6,786 bases of DNA. Source: Pseudomonadota bacterium (GTDB lineage: Bacteria; Pseudomonadota; Gammaproteobacteria; Burkholderiales; Burkholderiaceae_F). How positions within the stretch are numbered: the stretch's first letter is position 1; every line of letters starts with the position of its first letter. Positions 5,072 through 6,786 of this stretch are shown here, one piece after another. Position numbers and translations under genes: made by a program. Below the pieces are notes generated by a model. It had not been told where the DNA came from, did no database searches, and saw nothing but the letters and a program-made list of their open reading frames with translations. The stretch covers positions 1-6,786 of the forward strand of contig JAEZVV010000154.1 in the NCBI GenBank assembly GCA_023443095.1, written 5' to 3'.

Positions 5072-6334
5072 TCACGCCTTGGCGGACACGCGCGGGGCGG
5101 TGATCGAGCCGGCCGGCAGCACGATCACAGTCGCGTTCGGCCCCTTCTGCGCCAGCGCGTCGGCCAGCGCCAGGCGCAGGTCGTGGTAGGGCTTGAAATG
5201 CACGGCCCGCATCTGCTCGTCGGAGAGGTCGGTCACCGCCCAGCTCTCGGCCCACAGGTTGATCTCGGCCATCTTGGCCGCCTTGTGCCAGCCCAGCTTG
5301 AAGCCGGTCTTGATCTTGTCGAGCACGCCCTGCGGCGTGGACTCGGAGGCGAGCAGGTCGTAGAAGGCTTCTTCGCCGATGCCGGTACGGCACTTGCCGA
5401 CCATGATCAGGATGCCGCCCTTTTTCAGGGCGAGCTTGCCGTTGTCGAGTGCCTTCTGCGCCTGGTAGAGGTCGACGTCCATCGGGTAGGGCGCGGCCGA
5501 GATCACGATATCGGCCTTGGCCGGAATGTCGACGCAGAAGACTTCGGCGGCCTTGTCGATGGCGGCGTAGAAGGTCTCCATCAGGTCGCCCGCGGTCAGC
5601 GCGTAGACGTCGTGGTCGCGGTCGAGCACGGTCTGGATCGAGAAGATGTCGATGTGCGAGAGGCACTTCATCGCGTCGATCATGTCCTCGTGCACGGGGT
5701 TGCCGTCGAGCGCGAGCGCCTGCGCCTTGTCCGACAGCGCCAGGATGTGGTTCTGGGTGATCGTGTCGTACGAAGCCACCCCCGGCAGGAAGCTCTTGCG
5801 GCCGCCCGCGTAGCCGGCGAAGTAGTGCGGCTCGACCCCGCCTATCACCAGCACCTTCTTGGCTTCGGCGACGAGCTTGTTGATATACATCTCGGTGCCG
5901 TTGCTCGACTTGCCCAGATAGGTCATCGCGTCGCGGCGGGCGTCGTGGTCATGGATCTGCCCCTTGTCGCGCAGGATCGGATAAAGATCCTTGCCGAAGA
6001 TGAACTCGTATTCCTCCTGGGTCGACTCGCGGTGCACGCCGGTGGCGATCACGAACAGCAAGTCCTTGCCGGCCAGGCGCGGATAAATCTCGGCCAGCAG
6101 GTGACGAGTCGGCGTCGGCCGCGTGCCGTCGTTGACGATCACGACGATGCGTTCGTCGCCGGCGATGAAATCATCAAAACTGGAGCGGCCCAGCGGAGCG
6201 GCGAGCGCATCGACCAAGCAGCGATGGCAGTCGATCTTCGGGACCACGTTCGGCTCGAACACGCCGAGCAGGTTTTTCTGCTCGATCTCGAGTTCGATTT
6301 TTTCGTCCCGTCCATAACCGACGCTCACTCGCAT
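5072..6334 (-). CDS. larA: LarA-family nickel-pincer-dependent 2-hydroxyacid racemase/epimerase
   Basis: LarA enzymes interconvert the stereoisomers of 2-hydroxyacids by hydride abstraction onto a covalently bound Ni-pincer nucleotide. The 420-residue protein carries the expected residues: R72 in NDGTRPTP (68-75); H101 in ATGVHRES (97-104); H170 in GGVEPHYFAGYAGGRKSFLPG (165-185); K180 in the same segment, the cofactor-attachment lysine equivalent to Lys184 of L. plantarum; H196 in TITQNH (191-196), the nickel ligand equivalent to His200; and Q291 and K294 in DLYQAQKAL (288-296), equivalent to Gln295 and Lys298. The start is ATG at 6334, with AAGGAG 9 nt upstream. An in-frame extension to 6433 adds 33 non-family residues. 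It heads the operon and is followed 4 nt later by larC. The substrate cannot be read from these motifs. Lactate is the default annotation, but the family also includes malate, phenyllactate, hydroxyglutarate and sugar-acid enzymes, and the nearby dcuB makes a C4-dicarboxylate worth considering. Confidence 0.93.
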   Translation of the reverse strand: MRVSVGYGRDEKIELEIEQKNLLGVFEPNVVPKIDCHRCLVDALAAPLGRSSFDDFIAGDERIVVIVNDGTRPTPTRHLLAEIYPRLAGKDLLFVIATGVHRESTQEEYEFIFGKDLYPILRDKGQIHDHDARRDAMTYLGKSSNGTEMYINKLVAEAKKVLVIGGVEPHYFAGYAGGRKSFLPGVASYDTITQNHILALSDKAQALALDGNPVHEDMIDAMKCLSHIDIFSIQTVLDRDHDVYALTAGDLMETFYAAIDKAAEVFCVDIPAKADIVISAAPYPMDVDLYQAQKALDNGKLALKKGGILIMVGKCRTGIGEEAFYDLLASESTPQGVLDKIKTGFKLGWHKAAKMAEINLWAESWAVTDLSDEQMRAVHFKPYHDLRLALADALAQKGPNATVIVLPAGSITAPRVSAKA

Positions 6335-6417
6335 GACCTGCCACTCCTTTTGTATTGATGCGAGCGGGAACAGGGTCCCGCCCAAGCAGGAGTGATCGTC
6401 CGGCCGCGGGCAAGTCA

Positions 6418-6446
6418 GCAACAATTGGTGCAAACGTTGTTCGCAC
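6418..6446. promoter_or_regulatory. Two adjoining palindromes upstream of larA, candidate operator
   Basis: Bases 6418-6431 read GCAACAATTGGTGC, a 14-bp palindrome with one mismatched pair. Overlapping it by 4 bp, bases 6428-6446 read GTGC-A-AAC-GTT-GTT-C-GCAC, in which GTGCnAAC and GTTnGCAC are inverted copies around 3 bp. Such symmetry 84-112 bp upstream of the larA start is typical of a dimeric regulator site controlling a divergent region. No regulator gene lies within the window, so the family is unknown. Confidence 0.45.
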
Positions 6447-6606
6447 TGGAAACCGTCTCGATTGGATCAAGCGCGTCAAAGAAATCGACGGCATGAGACC
6501 GCCGCATCGAAATCGGCAAAGCAATAATCCGGAGTCCGGTTCACAGCGGAATCGGGCGTTTCTTAAGCGCAGCACCAGCAGGACTATCCCGCGTTTCAAA
6601 CAGTCC

Positions 6607-6648
6607 TTTGTTTACATCAAGCGGTCTGGCAAGGTGCTCCTGTAAAAG
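6607..6648 (+). promoter_or_regulatory. Candidate FNR/ANR-type promoter for the right-edge gene
   Basis: TTTGT-TTAC-ATCAA (6607-6620) matches the FNR consensus at 8 of 10 positions, with a perfect ATCAA half-site. A class II arrangement would put the transcription start near 6655 and a -10 hexamer at 6643-6648, where TAAAAG is found (4 of 6 matches to TATAAT). The leader to the ATG at 6745 would be about 90 nt. The geometry is the same as that proposed for dcuB. Confidence 0.33.
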
Positions 6649-6680
6649 TTTCGGTTTTCCGCCGGCAGGGCCCTCCCCCT

Positions 6681-6713
6681 GTGCGACGATCCTGGCGTCG
6701 AAGATCGGCGCAC
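6681..6713 (+). promoter_or_regulatory. Hairpin in the leader of the right-edge gene
   Basis: GTGCGACGATC (6681-6691) can pair with GATCGGCGCAC (6703-6713) with a single A-G mismatch around an 11-nt loop. It is followed by a run of eight C (6713-6720) rather than T, so it is not a standard terminator. It ends 31 nt before the ATG and could act as a leader structure or operator. Confidence 0.35.
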
Positions 6714-6744
6714 CCCCCCCTTTCTAGTCCCTGGAGATTCTTCA

Positions 6745-6786
6745 ATGAATCAAACAAGCACCGTGATTGCCGGCGTAGGCTTGGCC
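6745..6786 (+). CDS. 5' end of an unidentified gene, cut by the window edge
   Basis: An ATG at 6745 is preceded by GGAG with an 8-nt spacer and opens a frame of 14 codons, MNQTSTVIAGVGLA, that runs off the window. The hydrophobic VIAGVG stretch could be the first beta strand and glycine-rich turn of a short-chain dehydrogenase or the start of a thiolase-like protein. It could equally be the beginning of a membrane segment. Fourteen residues do not allow a choice. It is transcribed divergently from the lar operon. Confidence 0.6.
   Translation, partial: MNQTSTVIAGVGLA

Larger units (their letters stand above)
6335..6744. other. Divergent intergenic region between larA and the right-edge gene
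   Basis: About 410 bp without a credible gene. It holds the larA ribosome binding site AAGGAG (6344-6349, minus), a short GCGGGA/TCCCGC hairpin (6364-6381), two adjoining palindromes (6418-6446), an FNR-like site with a possible -10 box (6607-6648, plus) and a hairpin just upstream of the next gene (6681-6713). No convincing -35/-10 pair for larA could be picked out by eye. Confidence 0.6.

Noticed and set aside
4285..5103. Plus-strand frame opposite larC with a long Val/Met-rich run resembling a membrane segment
   Set aside because: The run is simply the reverse of the histidine codon stretch of larC; the rest has no recognisable protein.
4889..6358. A 489-codon plus-strand open frame opposite larA
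   Set aside because: It is antisense to a well-conserved LarA gene, has no family features, is rich in Val/Gly/Arg/His as expected of high-GC shadows, and has no ribosome binding site of note.
6335..6433. N-terminal extension of LarA by 33 residues
   Set aside because: The extension does not resemble LarA and would place the strong AAGGAG site inside the gene.
6418..6433. Sigma-54-like TTGCAC...TTGC on the minus strand upstream of larA
   Set aside because: The spacer is one base too long and the -24 GG is not intact; the symmetry is better explained as a palindrome.
6355..6645. Plus-strand 96-codon frame in the larA upstream region
   Set aside because: No ribosome binding site, no recognisable domain, and it overlaps the palindromes and promoter-like elements; more likely chance.

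Overview
The window is high-GC DNA with tightly packed genes, long spurious open frames on the opposite strands and frequent GTG starts. The protein sequences look proteobacterial. My best guess is a betaproteobacterium of the Rhodocyclales type (Thauera/Azoarcus/Dechloromonas/Propionivibrio-like), but no marker gene is present to prove this. The gene content points to anaerobic or fermentative handling of C4-dicarboxylates and 2-hydroxyacids.

Layout. Bases 1-490 are non-coding and hold a plausible FNR/ANR-type promoter for the first gene. Bases 491-1837 (+) encode a full-length DcuB-type C4-dicarboxylate transporter. A strong intrinsic terminator follows it. A second terminator pointing the other way ends a five-gene minus-strand operon. 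In transcription order the operon reads larA (6334-5072), larC (5067-3739), larE (3755-2940), larB (2943-2170) and a small tautomerase (2165-1962). All junctions overlap or are separated by 4 nt, so the genes are almost certainly co-transcribed and translationally coupled. Bases 6335-6744 form a divergent intergenic region. It contains two adjoining palindromes upstream of larA and an FNR-like promoter reading rightward. A new plus-strand gene begins at 6745 and is cut by the window edge after 14 codons.

How the genes work together. LarB, LarE and LarC make the nickel-pincer nucleotide (NPN) cofactor. LarB carboxylates and hydrolyses nicotinate adenine dinucleotide, LarE turns the two carboxylates into thiocarboxylates, and LarC inserts nickel using CTP. 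LarA binds the cofactor covalently through a lysine and racemises or epimerises a 2-hydroxyacid by hydride transfer. All the key LarA residues I can recall are present. No lactate permease, glycerol-type channel or nickel transporter lies in the window. The neighbouring transporter is specific for C4-dicarboxylates, which raises the possibility that this LarA acts on malate or a related dicarboxylic hydroxyacid rather than lactate.

Nothing here is a wholly undescribed system. The most interesting points are the likely non-lactate substrate of LarA, the CxxxxC cysteine pair in LarE (possible iron-sulfur type), the 25-histidine stretch in an unsplit LarC, and a tautomerase with non-canonical active-site residues sitting last in a nickel-racemase operon.
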